The position numbers were made by a program, and so were the translations under genes. A DNA stretch of 64,000 bases from Methylobacterium terrae (GTDB lineage Bacteria; Pseudomonadota; Alphaproteobacteria; Rhizobiales; Beijerinckiaceae). The notes under the pieces were generated by a model. That model was not told the DNA's origin. It saw only the letters and a list, made by a program, of their open reading frames with translations, and ran no database searches. The stretch spans positions 3,174,501 through 3,238,500 of the forward strand of contig NZ_CP029553.1 in assembly GCF_003173755.1 (NCBI RefSeq). Direction: 5' to 3'. This document shows, piece by piece, positions 35,190-43,509 of the stretch (position 1 is its first letter; each line of letters begins with the position of its first letter).

Positions 35190-36596
35190 ATGCGGATCAG
35201 CGGAGCGGGTGAGGGGGGATGGATGGCGGGACGCGAGCCGGCCCGTCCGGCGCGGGCCGTCGCGTACGAGCCGTTCCGCCCCGCAGACGACGCGGCCGCG
35301 CGCCCCGCCCGCAACCCCCATCGGCCGCCGGAGCGGTCCCGTCCCGAGGCCGGCAGGCCCGAGGCGAGCCGCACGGAGGCGAACCGCCAGCGAGCGGACC
35401 GGGACGAGGCCCGGGCGGACGCAGCGCCGCCTGACGCCCGGATGCGCCGGGACGGGGCCCGGACGGCCGATGCGGCCGCGCGCCGGGACGATGCGGCGGC
35501 GGGAGACCGCGCCGGCAACACCCGCGCCGCCGAGGATCGCGCCGCCGAGAACCGCGCCGCGAAGGATGCCGCGGCCAGGGACGGCGCAGCCAGGAGCGCG
35601 GCCAAGAGCGATGCGGCCAAGAGCGATGCCGCGAAGGAGAACAGCGCGAAGGACGCCGCCGACGCGGACGCAGCGACGGACGCCGGCAGGGCGGACGCGA
35701 CCGGCGCGAAGGCGCCCGCTTCGGCGCAGGCCGAAGCGGTCCGTTCGGCCGCCGCCGCGTCCGGCGAGCTGACGGAGGCCGGGGACGAGACGGAGACCGA
35801 CGACGAGGACGAGGCGGCCGACGCCGTCCCGGCGGGGCCGGTCCCGTCGATCCTCGCGAGCCCCACGGTGGCCTCGGCGCCCGGCGCGGCGTCCGCCTCC
35901 GGCGCGGTGCAGGGCGGGGCGGGAGCCGAGGGCGCCGGGCGCCGGCAGGCGACGCTCCCCGCCGACCCGGGCAGGGCCGGGGCGGCGGTCGAGGGGCTGA
36001 CGGTCGAGGCGGCGTCCGGCCGCAAGGACGGGCAGGGCGAGGGCGGCGCGAGCGCCGCCGCGCCGGACGGCCTGGCGGCCGCCGCCGCTCCTTCGCCCGC
36101 GCCGTCGGCGAAGGGCGCCGAGGCCCCGGCCGCCGCAGCCCCGCCGGCGGAGACCCGCCCTACGGTCTCGGTGCCGGCGACCCTGAGCGCCGTGCCGATC
36201 GCCATCGGGATGCGGGCGCTCGCCGGATCGAACCGCTTCGAGATCCGCCTCGACCCCTACGAGCTCGGCCGCATCGACGTGCGCCTCGACATCGACCGCG
36301 AGCAGGGCGCCGTGAAGGCCCACCTGGTGGTGGAGCGGCCCGAGACCCTGGCGCTGCTCCAGCGCGACGCCGGCAGCCTGCACCAGGCGCTCGCCCAGGC
36401 CGGCCTCAATCCCGGCGAGGCCGGCCTCAGCTTCTCGCTGTTCGACGGCGGCGGCAACGCGCCGCCGCGCGACCAGGCCGGCCGCGCGCCCGCCTCCGAG
36501 CGAGCCGAGCCCGGCCGGGCCGAGGCCGAGGCGCAAGCGGGCCTGCCGCCCTTGCGCGACCTCGGCCAGCGCCTCGGCCTCGACCTCAGAATCTAG
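35190..36596 (+). CDS. fliK: Flagellar hook-length control protein FliK
   Basis: A 468-residue protein. The C-terminal FliK domain (about 325-425) has NRFEIRLDPYELGRIDVRLD and VVERPETLALLQRDAGSLHQ, followed by a short disordered tail. FliK acts as the molecular ruler and switches the export gate from hook to filament substrates. Residues 20-320 are a long Ala/Asp/Arg-rich disordered region built partly from short repeats (AAKSDAAKSDAA, encoded by a 15-base tandem repeat near 35600-35630). A sigma-54 promoter precedes it; flgD follows after 48 bases. Confidence 0.88.
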   Translation: MRISGAGEGGWMAGREPARPARAVAYEPFRPADDAAARPARNPHRPPERSRPEAGRPEASRTEANRQRADRDEARADAAPPDARMRRDGARTADAAARRDDAAAGDRAGNTRAAEDRAAENRAAKDAAARDGAARSAAKSDAAKSDAAKENSAKDAADADAATDAGRADATGAKAPASAQAEAVRSAAAASGELTEAGDETETDDEDEAADAVPAGPVPSILASPTVASAPGAASASGAVQGGAGAEGAGRRQATLPADPGRAGAAVEGLTVEAASGRKDGQGEGGASAAAPDGLAAAAAPSPAPSAKGAEAPAAAAPPAETRPTVSVPATLSAVPIAIGMRALAGSNRFEIRLDPYELGRIDVRLDIDREQGAVKAHLVVERPETLALLQRDAGSLHQALAQAGLNPGEAGLSFSLFDGGGNAPPRDQAGRAPASERAEPGRAEAEAQAGLPPLRDLGQRLGLDLRI

Positions 36597-36644
36597 GCAA
36601 CATCCCGTGAGCTTCCCGATGACGCCCGACACGACGAGGTCCCG

Positions 36645-37325
36645 ATGACCGCCGGCATCAGCAGCCTGACCAACCTCTCCGCCAAGACCAGCACCGGCGC
36701 AGGCTCCGGCGACGCCAGCACGATCGCCGGGAACTTCAACCAATTCCTGACCCTGCTGACGACGCAGCTGCAGAACCAGAACCCGCTCGATCCCCTCGAC
36801 ACCAACCAGTTCACCCAGCAGCTGGTGCAGTTCGCCTCGGTCGAGCAGCAGCTCAAGACCAACGACCAGCTCGGCAGCCTGATCACCGCCAGCAAGGCCT
36901 CGGCCGCGGCGACCGCCTCGGGGCTGATCGGCAAGACCGTGACGGCGGACGGCGCCACGACCTCGCTCGCCGAGGGCAGCGCGACCTGGAGCCTGAACCC
37001 GGCCCGGGCCGCCGCCAAGGCGGTGCTGTCGATCACGGACGCCAAGGGCAACGTCGTCGCCACCCAGACCAAGGCGCTCGCCGCCGGCAGCCAGGGCTTC
37101 ACCTGGGACGGGCGCGCCTCCACCGGCCAGCTCGCCCCCAACGGCAAGTACACCCTGAAGGTGCAGGCCGTCGACGCGACTGGTGCGAGCGTCGCCGTCG
37201 ACACCAAGATCAGCGGCACGATCACGAGCGTCGACGTCACCGGCGCCGAACCGGTCCTGACCATCGGCGACCGCACCGCCTCCCTCAGCAGCGTCGAGGC
37301 GATCGGTGGCACCGGCAGCAACTGA
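36645..37325 (+). CDS. flgD: Flagellar hook assembly scaffold FlgD
   Basis: A 226-residue protein that caps the growing hook. The N-terminal signature FNQFLTLLTTQLQNQNPLDP and TNQFTQQLVQFASVEQQ is unmistakable; the C-terminal half carries the beta-sandwich pattern GSQGFTWDGRASTGQLAPNG. It follows fliK on the same strand and is probably in its operon. A plausible ribosome site is ACGAGGT just before the ATG. Confidence 0.94.
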   Translation: MTAGISSLTNLSAKTSTGAGSGDASTIAGNFNQFLTLLTTQLQNQNPLDPLDTNQFTQQLVQFASVEQQLKTNDQLGSLITASKASAAATASGLIGKTVTADGATTSLAEGSATWSLNPARAAAKAVLSITDAKGNVVATQTKALAAGSQGFTWDGRASTGQLAPNGKYTLKVQAVDATGASVAVDTKISGTITSVDVTGAEPVLTIGDRTASLSSVEAIGGTGSN

Positions 37326-37373
37326 TTCGGTGGATTGCTGTGGATTACGAATCACATGCGAGGGAAATGATTC
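37324..37373. promoter_or_regulatory. Cluster of three GANTC (CcrM) methylation sites upstream of sciP
   Basis: GATTC (37324-37328), GAATC (37349-37353) and GATTC (37369-37373) lie within 50 bases, in the only AT-richer part of this region. At this GC content one site per roughly 400 bases would be expected. CcrM methylates GANTC in alphaproteobacteria, and GcrA reads the methylation state at promoters. Control of sciP by this route is an inference. Confidence 0.55.
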
Positions 37374-37385
37374 AAGCAATCTTAA
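37371..37385 (+). promoter_or_regulatory. CtrA-like box upstream of sciP
   Basis: TTCAAGCAATCTTAA fits TTAA-N7-TTAA at 7 of 8 positions and overlaps the third GANTC site. It ends 52 bases before the sciP ATG. Confidence 0.4.
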
Positions 37386-37437
37386 GCGCGGGTGCCTAGC
37401 GTCGGTCTCGACAGGTCAGTTGAGTGTAGAGCGTATC

Positions 37438-37713
37438 ATGACCGAACCGCATCGCCCGAGGGCGAAGTATGTCATCGGCCCAGACGGAAGTCCGCTGACC
37501 ATTGCCGACCTTCCCCCGACCGATACCCGCCGATGGGTGATCCGGCGGAAGGCGGAGGTCGTCGCCGCCGTGCGCGGCGGGCTCCTCAGTCTCGAGGAAG
37601 CCTGCCAGCGCTACACGCTGACCACCGAGGAATTCCTGAGCTGGCAGTACTCGATCGAGCAGCACGGCCTCGCCGGCCTGCGCACGACGCGGATCCAGCA
37701 CTACCGCCAGTAA
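37438..37713 (+). CDS. sciP: CtrA inhibitor SciP (DUF1153)
   Basis: A 91-residue DUF1153 protein. It carries the family's conserved core: YVIGPDGSPLTIADLPP, RWVIRRKAEVVAAVRGGLLS and the helix-turn-helix segment LEEACQRYTLTTEEFLSW. In Caulobacter, SciP binds CtrA and DNA and blocks CtrA-dependent transcription in the swarmer phase. It lies between flgD and fliF, surrounded by genes with CtrA-like boxes, which fits a feedback role on flagellar genes. The ATG at 37438 is chosen because the conserved sequence begins there; the frame stays open upstream to 37306 without protein character. Confidence 0.92.
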   Translation: MTEPHRPRAKYVIGPDGSPLTIADLPPTDTRRWVIRRKAEVVAAVRGGLLSLEEACQRYTLTTEEFLSWQYSIEQHGLAGLRTTRIQHYRQ

Positions 37714-37720
37714 GGACGGC

Positions 37721-37776
37721 GCCCGCGCCCCGACCGGGACACGGGCGGGACTGCCGGGGATCGGCGGGGCGCGGGC
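37721..37776. terminator. Inverted repeat after sciP
   Basis: GCCCGCGCCCCG (37721-37732) and CGGGGCGCGGGC (37765-37776) form a perfect 12-bp stem with a 32-base loop directly after the sciP stop codon. A likely transcript end, without a T-run. Confidence 0.45.
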
Positions 37777-37855
37777 CTCTCCACCCCCGGCGGGAGACAG
37801 GACCAGAGGAACTCTCCGGCTCCTCCGTCGGTGACCTTTCCGGACCGCACCGCGC

Positions 37856-37918
37856 CGCGCGCAAGCCCGGGACACCCTCGCTTCGCCCCGAAGCCGCGGT
37901 GTCCCGGGCTTGCGCGCG
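37856..37918. repeat. 21-bp perfect palindrome between sciP and fliF
   Basis: Perfect 21-base arms at 37856-37876 and 37898-37918 (core AAGCCCGGGACACC) enclose a 21-base loop. It ends 15 bases before the CtrA-like box of fliF. It resembles dispersed hairpin repeats of these genomes and may end the sciP transcript. Confidence 0.65.
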
Positions 37919-37933
37919 TCCATGTGCGCCGCG

Positions 37934-37948
37934 TTAACCAAGTCATAA
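37934..37948 (+). promoter_or_regulatory. CtrA-like box upstream of fliF
   Basis: TTAACCAAGTCATAA fits TTAA-N7-TTAA at 7 of 8 positions with the favoured TTAACC half. It ends 34 bases before the fliF start, where a CtrA site would overlap the promoter, as in the Caulobacter fliF operon. Confidence 0.6.
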
Positions 37949-37982
37949 CCACGACCCGGCAAATTTTGCCTCGCGGGGGCCG

Positions 37983-39659
37983 ATGGGGCTCCGATGGCGG
38001 GTGCGTGACGTCGTGAAGCCGGTCCTCGAATTGGTGGCCAAACTCGGGCCTGCGCGGCTCGCCGCGATGGGTGCGGTGACCCTCGCGCTCATCGGCTTCT
38101 TCGCCTTCGTCATCCTGCGGGTCTCGCGCCCCGAGATGGGCGTGCTCTACACCGACCTCTCGGTGCAGGATGCCGGCGCGGTGGTGCGCGACCTCGAGAC
38201 CCGGGGCATCCGCTACGAGACCAGGGGCGATGCCGGCCAGACCGTGCTGGCGCCGCGCGGCGACCTCGCCCGCCTGCGGATGGACCTCGCCTCGAAGGGC
38301 CTGCCGAGCGCCGGCGGCGTCGGCTACGAGATCTTCGACAAGGGCGACGCGTTCTCGTCGACGAGCTTCGTCCAGAACGTCAACCACCTGCGGGCGTTGG
38401 AGGGCGAGCTCGCCCGCTCCATCCGGGCGATCGGCCGGGTGCAGGCGGCCCGCGTCCACCTCGTCCTGCCCGAGAAGCGGCTGTTCGCCCGCGACCGCGA
38501 GGCGCCGAGCGCGGCGATCGTGGTGCGGCTCGCCGGCGACCTCGACCCGGGCCAGGTCCGGGCGGTGCGCCACCTCGTCGCCTCGGCGGTGGAGGGCCTG
38601 AAGCCCGAGCGCATCTCGATCGTCGACGAGCGCGGGCGGCTGCTCGCCGACGGCGCCCGCGGGGCCGAGGACCAGGCGGGCATCGGGCTCGAGGAGCGCC
38701 AGACCGGGCTCGAGCGGCGCCTGCGCAACCAGGTCGAGGAGATCGTCGCCGGTATCGTCGGATCGGGCCGGGCCCGGGTGCAGGTGACGGCCGAGCTCGA
38801 CGCCAACCGGATCGAGAGCCGCTCCGAGAGCTTCGATCCCGAGAGCCGGGTGGTGCGCTCGACCCAGACCCGCAGCGAGAGCACGCAGTCGCAGGGCAAC
38901 GAGGGCGGCGTGAGCGTCGGCAACGAATTGCCCGGCGCCAACCAGGGCCAGCAGGCGCAAGGCCCGCGCGACGCCTCGACGAAGAACGAGGAGACCACGA
39001 ACTACGAGATCTCCCGGGTGACGCGGACCGAGGTGAACGAGGGCGGCCGGATCAAGCGCCTGTCGGTGGCGGTGCTGATCGACGGCACCTACGCGGCCGG
39101 CCCCGACGGCAAGGCGGCCTACGCGCCGCGGCCCGCGGCCGAGCTCGAGCGGATCACCGCCCTGGTGCGCACCGCGGTGGGCTACGACAAGGGCCGCGGC
39201 GACCAGGTCGAGGTGGTGAACCTGCGCTTCGCCGAGACCCCGGCGGTACCGGAGCTGCAGGAGCCCGGCCTCCTCGCCTCGCTCCTGCAGCCGACCAAGG
39301 AGGACGTGCTGCGCGTCGCCGAGATGTCGGTGCTGTTCCTCCTCGGCCTCGTGGTGCTGATGACGGTGGTGCGCCCGCTGGTGCAGCGGGTGGTCACCTC
39401 GGACGTGCCGACGCTGGCACTCGGCCAGGTCACGGTCCTCAAGGAGGCCGGCGGCCTCGTGCTGGCGGCCGAGGGCGGGGCGGGCGGGGCGGCCATGGCC
39501 GAGATGCCGCTGCCCGAGAGCCCGGCCAGCCGCCTCGTCGAGTTCGCCAAGATCAACGGCAAGATCCAGGCCCAGACGGTCGAGCGCGTCGTCGACATCG
39601 TGAAGACCAACCCGACCGAGACGGTCGAGGTGCTGCGCACCTGGATCAACGACCGCTGA
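37983..39659 (+). CDS. fliF: Flagellar MS-ring protein FliF
   Basis: A 558-residue protein that builds the membrane-embedded MS ring. Membrane segments lie at about 27-47 and 438-460. Between them are the ring-building domains (GVLYTDLSVQDAGAVVRDLE, DKGDAFSSTSFVQNVNHLRA, LEGELARSIRAIGRVQAARVH). The C-terminal FliG-binding tail is present. First gene of the operon fliF-fliG-fliH-fliN-flbD. A CtrA-like box stands just upstream. The ATG at 37983 follows a GGGGG-rich ribosome region. Confidence 0.95.
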   Translation: MGLRWRVRDVVKPVLELVAKLGPARLAAMGAVTLALIGFFAFVILRVSRPEMGVLYTDLSVQDAGAVVRDLETRGIRYETRGDAGQTVLAPRGDLARLRMDLASKGLPSAGGVGYEIFDKGDAFSSTSFVQNVNHLRALEGELARSIRAIGRVQAARVHLVLPEKRLFARDREAPSAAIVVRLAGDLDPGQVRAVRHLVASAVEGLKPERISIVDERGRLLADGARGAEDQAGIGLEERQTGLERRLRNQVEEIVAGIVGSGRARVQVTAELDANRIESRSESFDPESRVVRSTQTRSESTQSQGNEGGVSVGNELPGANQGQQAQGPRDASTKNEETTNYEISRVTRTEVNEGGRIKRLSVAVLIDGTYAAGPDGKAAYAPRPAAELERITALVRTAVGYDKGRGDQVEVVNLRFAETPAVPELQEPGLLASLLQPTKEDVLRVAEMSVLFLLGLVVLMTVVRPLVQRVVTSDVPTLALGQVTVLKEAGGLVLAAEGGAGGAAMAEMPLPESPASRLVEFAKINGKIQAQTVERVVDIVKTNPTETVEVLRTWINDR

Positions 39660-39745
39660 GGCTCCTCCCCAGCACCCCCGGCCCGGCGCGGCGCTGAGCC
39701 GGCCCCCCTCACGACTTCGACCCGCCCGAGGATTGAGCCGACGCC

Positions 39746-40795
39746 ATGGCCGCGACCACGATGCCGATCCCTCGACCGACCGCCGGGGCCGCGGGCTTCG
39801 CCGAGATGCCCGGCGCGCAGCGCGCCGCCGCGCTCCTGCTGCTGCTCGGCGAGGAGGAGGGCGCGCCGATCTGGCGGATGCTGGAGGAGGACGAGATCAA
39901 GAAGGTCTCGCACGCCATGGTGCAGCTCGGCTCGCTCGAGGCCGACGTGGTCGAGCACCTCATCATCGACTTCGTGTCGCGGCTCTCGGCCAGCGGCGGC
40001 ATCACCTCGAGCTTCGAGCGCACCGAGGCGCTGCTGCTCAAGATCTTCCCGCCCGAGCAGGTCTCGGTGATCATGGCCGAGGTGAAGGGCGCCTCGGGCC
40101 GCCGGGTCTGGGCCAGCCTGACCCAGATCGATCCCGAGATCCTGGCCTCGTTCCTGCGCAACGAGTACCCGCAGACGGTCGCGGTGATCCTGTCGCGGGT
40201 GCGCTCGGACTACGCCGCCCGGGTGCTGACGATCCTGCCGGAGGACTTCGCCATCGACGTCCTCAACCGCATGCTGCGGATGGAGACGGTGCAGAAGGAG
40301 GCCCTGCGCCACATCGAGGAGATCCTGCGGGTCGAGTTCGTCTCGACCATCGCCCAGACCACCCGGCGCGACGCCCACGAGCTGCTCGCCGACGTGTTCA
40401 ACGCCTTCGACCGCCAGACCGAGATCCGGTTCCTGGCCGCCCTCGACCAGGCCAATCGCGGCTCGGCGAAGAAGATCCGCCAGCTGATGTTCACCTTCGA
40501 CGACCTGATGAAGCTCGACGCCGGCAGCGTCCAGACCCTGATGCGCAGCGTCGACCGCGACGTGCTGGCCCGGGCGCTGAAGGGCGCGTCCGATCCGGTC
40601 CGGGCGTTCTTCTTCGCCAACATGTCGAGCCGGGCGGCCAAGAACATGCAGGACGAGATGGGCTCGCTCGGGCCGATCCGCCTCAAGGAGGTCGACGAGG
40701 CCCAGTCGCGGATGACCGACCTCGCCAAGGACCTGGCCGAGAAGGGCGAGATCATGATCGCCAAGAACAGCGCCGAGGAGGAGCTGGTCTACTGA
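39746..40795 (+). CDS. fliG: Flagellar motor switch protein FliG
   Basis: A 349-residue rotor protein that links the MS ring to the C-ring and contacts the stator. Characteristic segments are QRAAALLLLLGEEEGAPIWR, the EHPQ-equivalent region EYPQTVAVILSRV, and the torque-helix region IRQLMFTFDDLMKLD and LARALKGASDPVRAFFFANM. It follows fliF by 86 bases. Its stop codon overlaps the ATG of a 25-codon open frame (TGATG), which in turn overlaps the fliH start. Confidence 0.95.
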   Translation: MAATTMPIPRPTAGAAGFAEMPGAQRAAALLLLLGEEEGAPIWRMLEEDEIKKVSHAMVQLGSLEADVVEHLIIDFVSRLSASGGITSSFERTEALLLKIFPPEQVSVIMAEVKGASGRRVWASLTQIDPEILASFLRNEYPQTVAVILSRVRSDYAARVLTILPEDFAIDVLNRMLRMETVQKEALRHIEEILRVEFVSTIAQTTRRDAHELLADVFNAFDRQTEIRFLAALDQANRGSAKKIRQLMFTFDDLMKLDAGSVQTLMRSVDRDVLARALKGASDPVRAFFFANMSSRAAKNMQDEMGSLGPIRLKEVDEAQSRMTDLAKDLAEKGEIMIAKNSAEEELVY

Positions 40796-40872
40796 TGCGC
40801 GCCCGCGAGAGCCGAACCCCCGTCCTCGACATGCCCGTCCTCGACATGCCCGGCCCGGGAGGGACCGCCTGA
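40795..40872 (+). CDS. 25-codon open frame coupled between fliG and fliH
   Basis: The sequence encodes MRARESRTPV, then a duplicated LDMPVLDMP, then GPGGTA. Its ATG overlaps the fliG stop (TGATG at 40793-40797) and its TGA overlaps the fliH ATG (40870-40874). A 15-base tandem duplication (CCCGTCCTCGACATG) makes the repeat. It may be a translated leader that couples fliG and fliH rather than a functional peptide, or a remnant of a longer fliG or fliH end. I see no family match. Confidence 0.4.
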   Translation: MRARESRTPVLDMPVLDMPGPGGTA

Positions 40873-41501
40873 TGGCGCAGATCCGGCGCTTCCTGTTCGA
40901 CACCGATTTCCGCCATCCCGACGGCAAGCCCGCGCGGGAGGAGGCCGGCGGCCCCGCGGGCCAGGCCGAGGCCCAGGCCGCCGCGCAGGCGGCCGAACGG
41001 GCCGCGCTCGAGGCCGAGGCCTTCGCCCGCGGCCTGCAGGAGGGGCGCGCCCAGGCCGAGGCGCAGGTGCAGGCGCGCCTCGCCGACGCCCTCAACCGGG
41101 TCGCCGCCGCGGCCTCCGGCATGATCGGCGCGCAGGACGCGCGCGACGCCGAGCGCGAGGCCCAGGCCCTCGACTTCGCGGTGGCGCTCGGGCGCAAGAT
41201 CGCGGGCGCGGCCCTCGACAGCCAGCCGGTCGCGGCGATCGCGGAGGCGGCGGGCCGCGCGCTGCAGCACCTGCGCGGCGTGCCCCACCTGGCGATCCGG
41301 GTCCACGACGCCCTCGTCGAGGAGACCGAGGCCCGGGTGGCGCGGCTCGCCCGCGAGCGCGGCTACGAGGGCCGCCTCGTCGTCCTCGGCGATCCCGGCC
41401 TGGCGCCGGGCGACGCCCGCATCGAGTGGGCCGACGGCGGCATGGTGCGCGAGCGCGCGGCGATCGAGTCCGCCGTGCTCTCGGCGCTCGCCCCCGCCTG
41501 A
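40872..41501 (+). CDS. fliH: Flagellar assembly protein FliH
   Basis: A 209-residue protein corresponding to FliH (FlbE in Caulobacter), which holds and regulates the export ATPase FliI and binds FliN. Residues 1-20 (IRRFLFDTDFR) are followed by an Ala/Glu-rich helical region with AxxxG-type spacing (AFARGLQEGRAQAEAQ), then a globular C-terminal domain (ALDFAVALGRKIAGAAL, LVVLGDPGLAPGDARIEW). Sequence conservation in FliH is low; position between fliG and fliN supports the call. Start fixed by overlap with the preceding short frame. Confidence 0.82.
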   Translation: MAQIRRFLFDTDFRHPDGKPAREEAGGPAGQAEAQAAAQAAERAALEAEAFARGLQEGRAQAEAQVQARLADALNRVAAAASGMIGAQDARDAEREAQALDFAVALGRKIAGAALDSQPVAAIAEAAGRALQHLRGVPHLAIRVHDALVEETEARVARLARERGYEGRLVVLGDPGLAPGDARIEWADGGMVRERAAIESAVLSALAPA

Positions 41502-41545
41502 CCCGCCGGCCCGATCCTCCTTCCTCTTCCCAAGGGTACCCCCCG

Positions 41546-41896
41546 ATGACCTCCGACAACGATCTCGGCCTGCCGCAGCTCAGCGAGGCGGACCTCGCCT
41601 TCGACACCGCGGCGACCGGCGCGATGCGCGACGTGCCGGCCGCCGCCAAGTCGGCGGCCGACCTCGAGCAGGTCTTCGACGTGCCGGTGATGGTGTCGGC
41701 GGTGCTCGGCTCGTCGCGGATGCCGATCGGCGACCTCCTGCGCCTCGGCCCCGGCACGGTGCTCGAGCTCGACCGCAAGGTCGGCGAGGCGATCGACATC
41801 TTCGTCAACAACCGCCTCGTCGCCCGCGGCGAGGTGGTGCTGGTGGAGGAGCGCCTCGGCGTGACGATGACCGAGATCGTCAAGGCCGACGGCTGA
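41546..41896 (+). CDS. fliN: Flagellar motor switch protein FliN
   Basis: A 116-residue protein of the C-ring. The SpoA domain (about 40-112) shows the typical sequence VPVMVSAVLGSSRMPIGDLL, LGPGTVLELDRKVGEAIDI and NNRLVARGEVVLVEERLGV. ATG 41546 is chosen because the conserved acidic N-terminus (MTSDNDLGLPQL) begins there. It lies 44 bases after fliH and 40 bases before flbD in the operon. Confidence 0.94.
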   Translation: MTSDNDLGLPQLSEADLAFDTAATGAMRDVPAAAKSAADLEQVFDVPVMVSAVLGSSRMPIGDLLRLGPGTVLELDRKVGEAIDIFVNNRLVARGEVVLVEERLGVTMTEIVKADG

Positions 41897-41936
41897 ACCC
41901 CGCCCCACCCGAAACCGACGCACCGGAGGATCCGCC

Positions 41937-43304
<1,368 letters not shown>

Positions 43305-43440
43305 GGCGCGGCGGCGATCGGCCGGGGGCCGGCGCTCCGCCGATTCCCGGCGTTTCCGTCCTCCGGCCGGCCCTGTTAGTTCTATCAAAGTTCATCATCG
43401 TCCTATGGACGAGGCGGCGAGACGAAAAAACGCTCATTCT

Positions 43441-43455
43441 TTAATCGTGCCTTAG
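43441..43455 (+). promoter_or_regulatory. CtrA-like box upstream of second chemoreceptor gene
   Basis: TTAATCGTGCCTTAG fits TTAA-N7-TTAA at 7 of 8 positions and has the same TTAA-N7-TTAG form as the box at 11267-11281. It ends 54 bases before the ATG at 43510, within an AT-rich stretch (43370-43445). Confidence 0.55.
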
Positions 43456-43509
43456 CGGACACATCCCATCGTCCCCGGGAGAACGAGCCTGAGCGGGACG
43501 ACGGGGCCG

